From contig LXQE01000148.1 of NCBI GenBank assembly GCA_003326195.1, positions 1 to 33,796 on the forward strand: a DNA stretch of 33,796 nucleotides, written 5' to 3'. Under the pieces are notes generated by a model. It made no database searches. It was given only the letters and a program-made list of their open reading frames with translations, and was not told the origin of the DNA. Position 1 is the first letter of the stretch; each line of letters starts with the position of its first letter. The stretch comes from Nostoc punctiforme NIES-2108 (lineage in GTDB: Bacteria > Cyanobacteriota > Cyanobacteriia > Cyanobacteriales > Nostocaceae). Position numbers and translations under genes: made by a program. Shown here one piece after another: positions 24,201-30,780 of this stretch.

Positions 24201-25914
24201 ATTGCAGAATGAGCAGGTTTTGCAATGGCAGATGTTGTATAACGAAACTTATAATCAATCTACTGATTCAGATCCTACATTCAATTTTGTCGGCTGGAAT
24301 AGTAGTTACACAAATCAGCCTATTCCAGCAGAGCAGATGCGTGAGTGGGTGGATAACCAAGTCGAGCAGATTTTGGCTTTGCAACCCAAACGAGTGTTAG
24401 AAATTGGTTGTGGAACAGGCTTGATTCTATTTAGAATTGCACCTCACTGCACTAAATATTGGGGAACAGACTTTTCCTCAGTTTCACTTAACTGCATTCA
24501 GCAACAGCTACAAAAACAAGAAATGCCCCAGGTAACACTGTATCAGCAAATGGCTACTGACTTCGAGAAAGTAGAAACAGCAGCTTTTGATGCAGTAATT
24601 CTGAACTCAGTTGTACAATATTTTCCTACTATTGATTATCTGATTAGTGTATTAGAAGGTGCTGTGCAGGCAACTGCTCCAGGTGGCTTTATCTTCATAG
24701 GAGATGTACGTAGTTTGCCACTCTTGCAAGCTTTTCATGCGTCAGTCCAACTGTATCAAGCTGAACCTTCCCTTACCTGCTTCGAGTTGCAACAACGGAT
24801 ACAAAGGCAAATATTTCAAGAAACAGAGTTAGTTATTGATCCAGATTTTTTTACTGCAATCAAGCAACGCTTTCCGCAAATTAATCATGTACAAATCCAA
24901 CTGATGCGAGGTAAGCATCACAATGAGTTAACTGAGTTTCGTTACAATGTGATTCTTCATATTAGTGCCGAAATTGTTAGTAATACTGGAAATTACTCAG
25001 TGCTTAACTGGTCTGAAGATAATCTAACAGCCTCAGCGGTGCGCCAGTTATTAATTGAGAATAAACCAGAAATTTTAAGCATTATCAATGTACCTAATGC
25101 GCGGCTGATGTCAGCAATTAAAACAGCAGAATGGCTATCAGACGTAAAAGGTTTTAAAACTGTAGGTCAAATACGTAAAGCTTTGCAAGAACTAGAAAAT
25201 TTCGGAGTAGAGCCAGAAGATTTTTATGCGCTGAACGTACCTTATAGTGTTGAGATTACCTGGTCACATTCAAGTACTGAAGGACATTATGATGTAGTTT
25301 TTGTACGGCAAGATGAAGTAGGTAAAAGAACTATTTTTCCCCATAGCACGACTCTCTATCGTCCCTGGCAATCTTACGGCAATAATCCCCTACAAACCAA
25401 AGCAGCGCGTAAATTAGTGCCGCAGTTGCAGACTTACATAGCACAAAAACTGCCTGAGTACATGATGCCATCAGGTTTTGTAGTATTGGAGTCTTTACCT
25501 CTAACAGCTAATGGTAAAGTCAATCGCCGCGCCTTAAAAGCATTCCATAATGGAATCAAGCCCCAATTGCCTGAAAATTACATCGCACCTCGAACTCCTG
25601 TTGAACAAGTGCTGGTGAAAATTTTTGTTGAGGTTTTGGGACTTAAGAGTGTAGGAATTTATGATAATTTCTTTGAATTAGGAGGTCATTCATTACTGGC
25701 AACTCAGCTTGTCTCTAGAGTGCGCGACACCTTACACGTGGAGTTGCCTTTGCGTAGCGTATTTGAGGCATCGACAATTGCAGAATTATCTAAGGTGGTG
25801 GAAAGCTTTAAAGAAAGCAATGCTCAAAGTCAAGCCCCAGTTTTAGTACCACTATCGCGTGAAAGTCGGCGGATTAAGTTATCTTCCTTAAACGAAAAGA
25901 GCATAAAACTTTAA
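21205..25914 (+). CDS. NRPS3: TubC docking-C-A(Leu)-N-methyltransferase-PCP
   Basis: The preferred start is TTG at 21205, seven bases after GAAGAGG, giving 1569 residues beginning with a TubC-type docking domain (NTVEFLTYLRSLDIQVFIDG, about 1-55). A C domain follows at about 75-520 (HHIVSDG, His207), then an A domain from about 535 (YTSGSTGKPKG, YGPTENTVV). Specificity positions read D-A-W-F-L-G-N-V-V-K, the classical leucine code. Inserted in the A domain after VAYVVPKTEY is an N-methyltransferase at about 1000-1350 (VLEIGCGTG near 1063, APGGFIFIGDVRSL). The A domain then closes with NGKVNRRAL, followed by a carrier with GGHS, Ser1496. The expected output is N-methyl-leucine. The C-terminal tail PLSRESRRIKLSSLNEKSIKL has no thioesterase, so the chain must pass to another protein, most simply NRPS1. 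Confidence 0.93.
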   Translation: MNTVEFLTYLRSLDIQVFIDGEKFRCNAPDGILTPELRAEIQERKTEIIEFLEASNRTNNQSFRPLAPISRSGNLPLSFAQQRLWFLDQLIPNNPFYNIPLALHLTGSLKLAALEQTFNEIVQRHEALRTTIVVQKGQPVQVINPTLTIPLPIIDLRQLPQAEREIQARRLTTQEAQRPFNLSTDSLLQVKLLWLDETQYILLLTMHHIVSDGWSIGVLIQEIAALYTAFASNQPSPLPKLTIQYADFAYWQRQWLQGEVLKKQLSYWQKQLDGISMLNLPTDRPRLAVQTYQGARQPLQLSKSLSKALLALGQQEGVTLFITLLAAFQALLSRYTQQEDIAIGSPIANRNRSEIEGLIGFFVNSLVLRTDLSGNPTFRELLSRVKEVALAAYAHQDLPFEKLVEELHPERNLNQNPLFQVVFALQNAPMKALELPNLTLSPLPFETETMRFDLEFHLWEPNTQNGLWADSSEGISGFVIYSTDLFDDVTIARMLGHFQTLLEGLVANPEDRIAHLPLLSESELHQLLVEWNNTQANYPQDRCIHQLIERVAEQNGEATALVFGDEQLSYKELNIRSNKVAHYLKKLGVKTEVLVGLCVERSFNMIIGMLGILKAGGAYVPLDPSYPSERLNFMLEDAQVSVLLTHERWLECLKNYNLQIICLDKDWEIIYQEIEDNLTSKVTVDNLAYVIYTSGSTGKPKGVKIEHRGLLNLVFWHQKAFAVSPLDRATQISGVAFDACGWEIWPYLSIGASIYIVDDETRRSPDYLRDWLVSKAITISFIPTPLAEKVLLLDFPQNAALRILLTGGDKLNQYPLASHSFQVFNNYGPTENTVVTTSGHVSVKNKDNLAPVIGCAIANTKAYILDKHLQPVPVGVSGELYISGDGLARGYLNHPELTAESFIYHSFTNKLKARLYKTGDLVRYRVDGNIEFLGRLDDQIKIRGYRIELGEIEAILSKHPAVQQTVVITREDEQEKRLVAYVVPKTEYSNQQENLQLMQLQNEQVLQWQMLYNETYNQSTDSDPTFNFVGWNSSYTNQPIPAEQMREWVDNQVEQILALQPKRVLEIGCGTGLILFRIAPHCTKYWGTDFSSVSLNCIQQQLQKQEMPQVTLYQQMATDFEKVETAAFDAVILNSVVQYFPTIDYLISVLEGAVQATAPGGFIFIGDVRSLPLLQAFHASVQLYQAEPSLTCFELQQRIQRQIFQETELVIDPDFFTAIKQRFPQINHVQIQLMRGKHHNELTEFRYNVILHISAEIVSNTGNYSVLNWSEDNLTASAVRQLLIENKPEILSIINVPNARLMSAIKTAEWLSDVKGFKTVGQIRKALQELENFGVEPEDFYALNVPYSVEITWSHSSTEGHYDVVFVRQDEVGKRTIFPHSTTLYRPWQSYGNNPLQTKAARKLVPQLQTYIAQKLPEYMMPSGFVVLESLPLTANGKVNRRALKAFHNGIKPQLPENYIAPRTPVEQVLVKIFVEVLGLKSVGIYDNFFELGGHSLLATQLVSRVRDTLHVELPLRSVFEASTIAELSKVVESFKESNAQSQAPVLVPLSRESRRIKLSSLNEKSIKL

Positions 25915-26048
25915 AAAAAGATGGTTCTTGTGTTACTTTTATGGATAATTAATACTAAAGTGCCAGTTTAATAAACTGCGGAGTCGAAAATTGCTAAAGT
26001 TACGAAAGCCCAGAAGTGTTGAATGTTAAAAAACAACTGATAAAAATA

Positions 26049-26072
26049 GCCCAAAATATAGTATTTTTGGGC
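26049..26072. terminator. Hairpin GCCCAAAA-N8-TTTTGGGC between convergent genes
   Basis: The perfect 8-bp stem spans 26049-26056 and 26065-26072, 135 bp past the NRPS3 stop. On the minus strand it is followed by TATTTTTAT. It could end leftward transcripts from the reductase side and perhaps the NRPS transcript. The rest of 25915-26176 shows no gene. Confidence 0.45.
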
Positions 26073-26176
26073 GAAGGCTTAAAATATATTAGTTTGATTG
26101 CGATTGTGGATGGGGTGTTGCTGAAATGGAATAAGTGTTGCACTTTATACGTACTAAAGAGCCATTAATTTCTAAA

Positions 26177-26314
26177 TTAGAGTTTATTATTTATTAATAG
26201 TAGTGTACAAACTATTGCACCAAGCATATAAACCATAGACGTGTCAGCATCTTTTAAAAATAGAAGATAAAACATAGAGAACACTACAAAAATAAGTACT
26301 GTTATTTTCAACAT
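26177..26314 (-). CDS. Possible 45-residue two-helix membrane protein
   Basis: An ATG at 26314 opens MLKITVLIFVVFSMFYLLFL, then KDADTS, then MVYMLGAIVCTLLLINNKL and a TAA stop. Two hydrophobic segments (about 4-20 and 27-42) are separated by a short charged loop, a classic small helical-hairpin membrane protein. Only a weak AGG lies upstream. I recognise no family. Small proteins of this kind are often missed by annotation, but AT-rich non-coding DNA can also produce hydrophobic frames by chance. Confidence 0.35.
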   Translation of the reverse strand: MLKITVLIFVVFSMFYLLFLKDADTSMVYMLGAIVCTLLLINNKL

Positions 26315-26534
26315 AAAACCTAACAATTTCAACTATAACTACAAAAAAATACATCAAAAATCTATCTTACGTTTTTTGAAATTGTTGCTTGCAGAAAATA
26401 GTTCAATTTCTAATAACATTTAAGACTTTAGCGTGGAGAAATTATTGAATCGCTATTCTTAATATATTTCTCAAGTGATTGTTTACCTGATTGTAATTAT
26501 GACAGTTTTTTTTGTGGTAGTAACTAATCTAGAC

Positions 26535-26559
26535 AAAAGTACTGATACCAAGTACTTTT
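26535..26559. terminator. AT-rich hairpin AAAAGTACT/AGTACTTTT with a T-run
   Basis: A perfect 9-bp inverted repeat (26535-26543 and 26551-26559) is followed by TTCTCTCT on the plus strand. It is symmetric enough to act in both directions. The stem has only two G/C pairs, so it would be weak. No gene is seen between 26315 and 26694. Confidence 0.3.
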
Positions 26560-26694
26560 TTCTCTCTAAGTTAAATATTGGAGCAAGCGATCGTGCCACT
26601 TGCTCAGAAATATGCCATCTCTAGTATTATTTCTTTGATGAATGGGGCGTTACACGCATGTTTTTGCACCCAGCAAGAGCAATAAGAAACATCT

Positions 26695-26974
26695 CTAAGT
26701 TCTAAATAGTGCCGAAAGTAACACCCTGTTTTTGAGCCACTGACGGTATGCAATAGAATAGCGATCGCTCGGTAAATGTACTTCTGCTTGCAAATCCCAA
26801 GGTAAGCGTCGGGGTTGCTGGGACTCTACAATGGCTATATCTTGGCTAGCAACAAGATATTTGAATATCTACATACGCTTCCACTTTTACTTCACGGACA
26901 CTGTTTACCATTAACCAATATTGGGGCACGCACTCATCTTCATCGACTGGCGTAATTGTATAGAAGATATTTGG
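26695..26974 (-). pseudogene. Rieske aromatic-ring-hydroxylating oxygenase, C-terminal relic with a frameshift
   Basis: The minus strand from 26974 reads PNIFYTITPVDEDECVPQYW, then LMVNSVREVKVEAYVDIQIS, then a stop. In another frame it resumes as SQDIAIVESQQPRRLPWDLQ, then AEVHLPSDRYSIAYRQWLKN and RVLLSALFRT, ending at TAG 26695-26697. The order (PxxxFYTITPVDE, then DxAIVESQ-P, then LPSDRxSIxYRQWL) is that of the end of Rieske oxygenase alpha subunits. A small indel near 26845 breaks the frame, and the N-terminal Rieske domain is absent. It shares strand and neighbourhood with the alkene reductase gene and may be a remnant of an oxidative catabolic cluster. Confidence 0.65.
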
Positions 26975-27051
26975 TAGTTAAACTACCTTGCTGTACGAAG
27001 TGATTAAATCAGATTATTTGGCGGAATGAACCACGAATCCTGACATACTGT

Positions 27052-28149
27052 TCAATGGAGTTGCGACAGAGTTGGATAGTCTGTGTAGCCATATTCACTA
27101 CCACCATAGAACGTCCTGGCATCACCTTCGCTCAGAGGGGCATTGAGTCGTAGCCGCTCCACTAAGTCAGGGTTAGAGATGAATGGTCGCCCGAAAACTA
27201 TGGCATCAGCCCGCCCGCTTGTAATTGCTTCATCACCCTGTTGTCGATCAAAACCACCCACAGCCAGCAGTGTTCCTTGGTAAACGGTACGTAGAAGATC
27301 AATGGGGTTGAAGTTCGGTGCAGTTCCTCTGGCATAACCTTGGTTATACCCAACGTGCAAGTATGCCAAACCGAGTGGACTAAGTGCTTTTGCAACATAA
27401 GTGTAAGTTTCAGCAGGATTGTCATCGAATGTATCGTTGACTGTGAAGCCGGGGGCAATCTTGACTCCAATCCGCTCTGCTCCCCGAACCCGACAGAGAG
27501 CATTGACCACTTCGAGCGTAAAGCGAGTTCGATTCTCCAATGTGCCACCATAGGCATCGGTGCGTTGATTGGAGCCACTGACTTGGAACTGGTTGGGTAG
27601 GTATCCAGTTGCTGCATGAAGTTCCACACCATCAAAACCTGCTTCAATAGAAAGTTCCGCGGCTCTGCGGAACTCCTCTACGATTTCGGGTATTTCCTCC
27701 AACTCTAACGGACGGGGTATCTCGAAAGGGACTTTGCCATCCCAAACGTGAACTTCTTCGGACACCACCGGGACAGCCGAAGGGGCGATCGGTCGGGCAT
27801 GGTTAGGTAATAGGGAGGAGTGTGACACCCGTCCAGCGTGCATCAGTTGCACAAATATCCGACCCCCAGCAGCATGAACTGCATCTGTCACTTTTCGCCA
27901 GCCTGCAACCTGCTCCTGGTTGTGCAGCCCAGGACAGGTTGTGTAACCCCGCCCCATTGGAGAAGGATGCGTTCCTTCGGTAATAATGAGTCCCGCCGAA
28001 GCTCTTTGGGTGTAGTATTCGACCATTATCGGGGTAGGTACACAGTTAGTAGTAGCTCGAAGACGGGACATGGGAGACATGATGATGCGGTTGGTCAGGT
28101 CAAGCGAACCTAGTCTAACTGGCGTGAACAGTCCTGATTTTTCTGGCAT
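27052..28149 (-). CDS. Alkene reductase, Old Yellow Enzyme family (NemA-like)
   Basis: This 365-residue FMN enzyme covers the whole Old Yellow Enzyme barrel. It begins LFTPVRLGSLDLTNRIIMSPMSRLRA, followed by EGTHPSPMGRGY, HAAGGRIFVQLMHAGRVSHS, GFDGVELHAATGYLPNQF, NQRTDAYGGTLENRTRF and finally GGFDRQQGDEAITSGRADAIVFGRPFISNPDL. The family uses NAD(P)H to reduce activated C=C bonds of enones, maleimides or nitro compounds in the cytoplasm. The substrate-binding pair, usually HxxN or HxxH, reads His-Ala-Ala-Thr, so the second anion-binding residue is Thr; the following Tyr is kept. The gene stands alone with a Rieske oxygenase relic downstream. Its codons look somewhat GC-richer than those of the NRPS genes. 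Confidence 0.9.
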   Translation of the reverse strand: MPEKSGLFTPVRLGSLDLTNRIIMSPMSRLRATTNCVPTPIMVEYYTQRASAGLIITEGTHPSPMGRGYTTCPGLHNQEQVAGWRKVTDAVHAAGGRIFVQLMHAGRVSHSSLLPNHARPIAPSAVPVVSEEVHVWDGKVPFEIPRPLELEEIPEIVEEFRRAAELSIEAGFDGVELHAATGYLPNQFQVSGSNQRTDAYGGTLENRTRFTLEVVNALCRVRGAERIGVKIAPGFTVNDTFDDNPAETYTYVAKALSPLGLAYLHVGYNQGYARGTAPNFNPIDLLRTVYQGTLLAVGGFDRQQGDEAITSGRADAIVFGRPFISNPDLVERLRLNAPLSEGDARTFYGGSEYGYTDYPTLSQLH

Positions 28150-28348
28150 TGGTATTTTCCTTTTCTAGAACCAGTGCAATACCTGCGGCGGTAAACTACA
28201 CCCCATCGACAACCTCAAAATACTGCCCTACAGATAATTTCAAGATAACTGAATTCGGAACGCTGACAAATTGCACATTTGCGTTCTTGGTGGATTATGA
28301 ACAATAATTGTACATAAATTAGGGACTTTTAGTAAAAAAATATCCTAT

Positions 28349-28377
28349 TATAGGGGCGCACGATGTGCGCTCCTATA
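28349..28377. terminator. Strong hairpin terminator after the GMC oxidoreductase gene
   Basis: A 13-bp stem (28349-28361 and 28365-28377, one mismatch) with a three-base loop lies 10 bp past the stop of the minus-strand gene. On the minus strand it is followed by ATAGGATATTTTTTTA. Stem, tight loop and T-run fit intrinsic termination of the three-gene operon. The sequence is also of the GGGGCGCAC palindrome type found as a dispersed repeat in cyanobacteria. Confidence 0.65.
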
Positions 28378-28387
28378 AATGTACGAA

Positions 28388-29953
28388 TCATTTTAAGCGC
28401 TCTAGTAAACGATCGCCTACTCGCAATGAATTGGCGATAATGGTCAGTGTGGGATTGACGGCAGAACTGGATGGAAAGAAGCTGCCATCGACAACATAGA
28501 GATTATCCACGTCATGGGTACGGCAATTAAGATCCAGTACAGAGGTTTTTGGGTCTTCTCCAAAAAGACAAGTACCGCATTGATGACCAACCGATTGCAG
28601 TGGCATCATGTTGCGGGGATAGAGGCTAAATGGAATACAGTGTTCTGCCCGATCGACCTGCTTGAGAACACCTACCCAGCGTTTAGCTAGGCGATCGCTT
28701 GCTTCTAAATTGTTGGGTTTATAGTTTAAGTAAAGGCGCTCTTTTTCTACCCGCACGCGATTCTCAGGATCGGGTAAGTCTTCTGTTTGCAACCACCAGC
28801 CAACTGTATGATCGGCAACTGTTTTCAGTTCTGCCCCTGGTCGCAGCCTTAATAGTGGAGCCATAAGTGCGGGAACTTCGGCGGGTAGCATATCTGCCAA
28901 GACGTTGCCAGTATTTTGTACCAAGCCCATTGGGTAGGGAAAATCAGATTCGCCCCAATAAAAATCACTAATGGCGATCGTTTTTTGGTAAACAGATGGA
29001 TTGAGTTTTGTGTTGAGTTGCACCATTGCCATAGAAATATGCTTCATCAGGTTGCGCCCCACCCGATCGGAACTGTTTGCTAATCCGTTGGGATGTTGGT
29101 CATTGTGCGATCGCAGTAACAATGCTGCTGAGTTAATCGCGCCGCAAGCAACTACAACAATATCGCCTGTAAAGAATTGAGTTTCGCCGTCAATCTCAGT
29201 TTCTACGCGGGTGACTTCTCGACCAGAGGGACTTGTATGTAACCGTGTGACTTTGGCTTCAGTCAGTAAAGTGATGTTTTCATTATGGCGAATGTGTTGA
29301 ATACAGTTAACTTCAGCATCAGCTTTACCTTGAGTTAAACAAGGAAAGCCATCGCAGGTATCGCAACGAATACAATTCCCCAAACTTTTATCTACTTCAT
29401 TAAGTTTCAATCCCAACGGCAGATTAAAGGGATGCAAACCAGCTTCCCTCAGACTGTTAACCAGTTCCTGCATTCGGGGTTCATGGTGTACGGGAGGATA
29501 GGGATAAGGTAAACTCCTAGTTGCCTCGGTGGGATCGATACCTCCTTCACCGTGGACATCGTAAAGCTGCTCTGCTTGTGTGTAGTATGGTTCAAAGTCG
29601 CGGTATTTTAATGGCCATGCTGGTGAAATACCGTCTTTGTGTTCCACCTGCTCAAAATCGCGTTCCCGTAATCGCAACAATGCTGCACCATAAACTTTCG
29701 TATTACCACCAACCCAATAGTTCGTTGCTGGACGAAAGGGTTTATGGTTTACGTCGTACCACTGCTCTGGAGTGTGATACCGTTCTTTTTGGTAAACTTC
29801 CAGCGCACTCCAGTTTTCCTTTTCTCGCGGTAAAAATTTACCCCGTTCCAAAATTAAAATTTTCTTGCCACTGGGTGCAAGATGATAGGCTAAAGTGCCT
29901 CCACCCGCCCCAGTGCCGATGATAATTGCATCATAATGAGTGTTGGTTGTCAT
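28388..29953 (-). CDS. GMC-family oxidoreductase (FAD-dependent alcohol/sugar dehydrogenase)
   Basis: This 521-residue protein has the N-terminal FAD-binding motif IIIGTGAGGGTLAYHLAPSG with ILERG after it. The GMC C-terminal domain ends in GHQCGTCLFGEDPKTSVLDL and VDGSFFPSSSAVNPTLTIIANSLR. The His of GHQCGT and the Asn of VNPT are the usual catalytic pair that removes hydride from an alcohol carbon. Near residues 193-219 it has CIRCDTCDGFPCL and a further Cys (EVNCI), a Cys-rich segment seen in a subgroup of GMC dehydrogenases; whether it binds metal is unknown. Its ATG overlaps the upstream stop codon as ATGA, indicating translational coupling to the channel gene. With a glycosidase and an aquaglyceroporin as partners, a polyol or sugar substrate is plausible. 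Confidence 0.88.
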   Translation of the reverse strand: MTTNTHYDAIIIGTGAGGGTLAYHLAPSGKKILILERGKFLPREKENWSALEVYQKERYHTPEQWYDVNHKPFRPATNYWVGGNTKVYGAALLRLRERDFEQVEHKDGISPAWPLKYRDFEPYYTQAEQLYDVHGEGGIDPTEATRSLPYPYPPVHHEPRMQELVNSLREAGLHPFNLPLGLKLNEVDKSLGNCIRCDTCDGFPCLTQGKADAEVNCIQHIRHNENITLLTEAKVTRLHTSPSGREVTRVETEIDGETQFFTGDIVVVACGAINSAALLLRSHNDQHPNGLANSSDRVGRNLMKHISMAMVQLNTKLNPSVYQKTIAISDFYWGESDFPYPMGLVQNTGNVLADMLPAEVPALMAPLLRLRPGAELKTVADHTVGWWLQTEDLPDPENRVRVEKERLYLNYKPNNLEASDRLAKRWVGVLKQVDRAEHCIPFSLYPRNMMPLQSVGHQCGTCLFGEDPKTSVLDLNCRTHDVDNLYVVDGSFFPSSSAVNPTLTIIANSLRVGDRLLERLK

Positions 29954-30780
29954 GATTGTTCTCCGGGAATTGGCAGAGAGTCACTCAAATCGATTTTGCC
30001 GTGACGATTGTAGTCACAGCGAAAAATACAGCGTTTGTGATTGTTGTGATGCAATTTTGCACACTTGACGGCGCGTTTGCCAAATAGATATTGATATACT
30101 CCTGATGCCAGAAGCATCCCCGCAGGTGGCACAATTACATATAACCAAAATGATGTCCAAATGTGGGCAGGTAATGCAGAAGCTAGGCTGCGGGCAGGGT
30201 TCATGCCAAAGCCCGATAGAGGAGCTTCAAAAAAAACGTAAAGCATTACCAGAAATCCGGCAAATAGCCCTGTAAAGCGACTGAGTTTCTGGTTGTTACT
30301 ACTTATCAGCACGGTCATCATCATTACAAATGCAATGACTAGTTCGCCCAATACAGCCACAACCCAACCTGATTTTCCTGGTACGGTAACGATATAGTTC
30401 ACAGGCACTTTGGTGAACACCTGACCCAGCAATAATGCCACCAAATAAACCCCAAATAACCCGCCCAAACATTGAAATAGAATGTAAAAAATAGCATCCT
30501 GACGTTTGACTTTTCCCAGACGATAGAATGTGAGCGTGACAGCAGGATTCATGTGTGCGCCGGATTGCTTGCCCCAAGGAGAATAAATAAGAGTAATTGC
30601 TGTCAGACCCATGACCACACCAATTAAAAACCGACGCAAATCGCCATTGGGAATTGCTTGATGAATCGGGGAACCAGGATACTGAAATAGACAGGTGAAT
30701 ACTCCCGCAGCAATCAGAAATAATCCCAGTTGTGCTGCTTCCATTAAGTATTCTGGTAAATGCTTTCTAAATGTTTCCAT
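29950..30780 (-). CDS. MIP-family channel (aquaporin/aquaglyceroporin-like)
   Basis: From the ATG at 30780 the protein has 276 residues. An in-frame ATG at 30807 is possible, but the internal one overlaps the upstream stop by 14 bp, as is common in coupled genes. Six hydrophobic helices are evident, with both pore motifs intact: [14 protein letters not shown] and [16 protein letters not shown]. The cytoplasmic tail of about 45 residues is unusual. [21 protein letters not shown] is rich in Cys and His and ends in an acidic DLSDS stretch, and might bind a metal. The channel would pass water, glycerol or a small polyol for the enzymes encoded on either side. Substrate choice cannot be read with confidence. 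Confidence 0.88.
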   Translation of the reverse strand: METFRKHLPEYLMEAAQLGLFLIAAGVFTCLFQYPGSPIHQAIPNGDLRRFLIGVVMGLTAITLIYSPWGKQSGAHMNPAVTLTFYRLGKVKRQDAIFYILFQCLGGLFGVYLVALLLGQVFTKVPVNYIVTVPGKSGWVVAVLGELVIAFVMMMTVLISSNNQKLSRFTGLFAGFLVMLYVFFEAPLSGFGMNPARSLASALPAHIWTSFWLYVIVPPAGMLLASGVYQYLFGKRAVKCAKLHHNNHKRCIFRCDYNRHGKIDLSDSLPIPGEQS

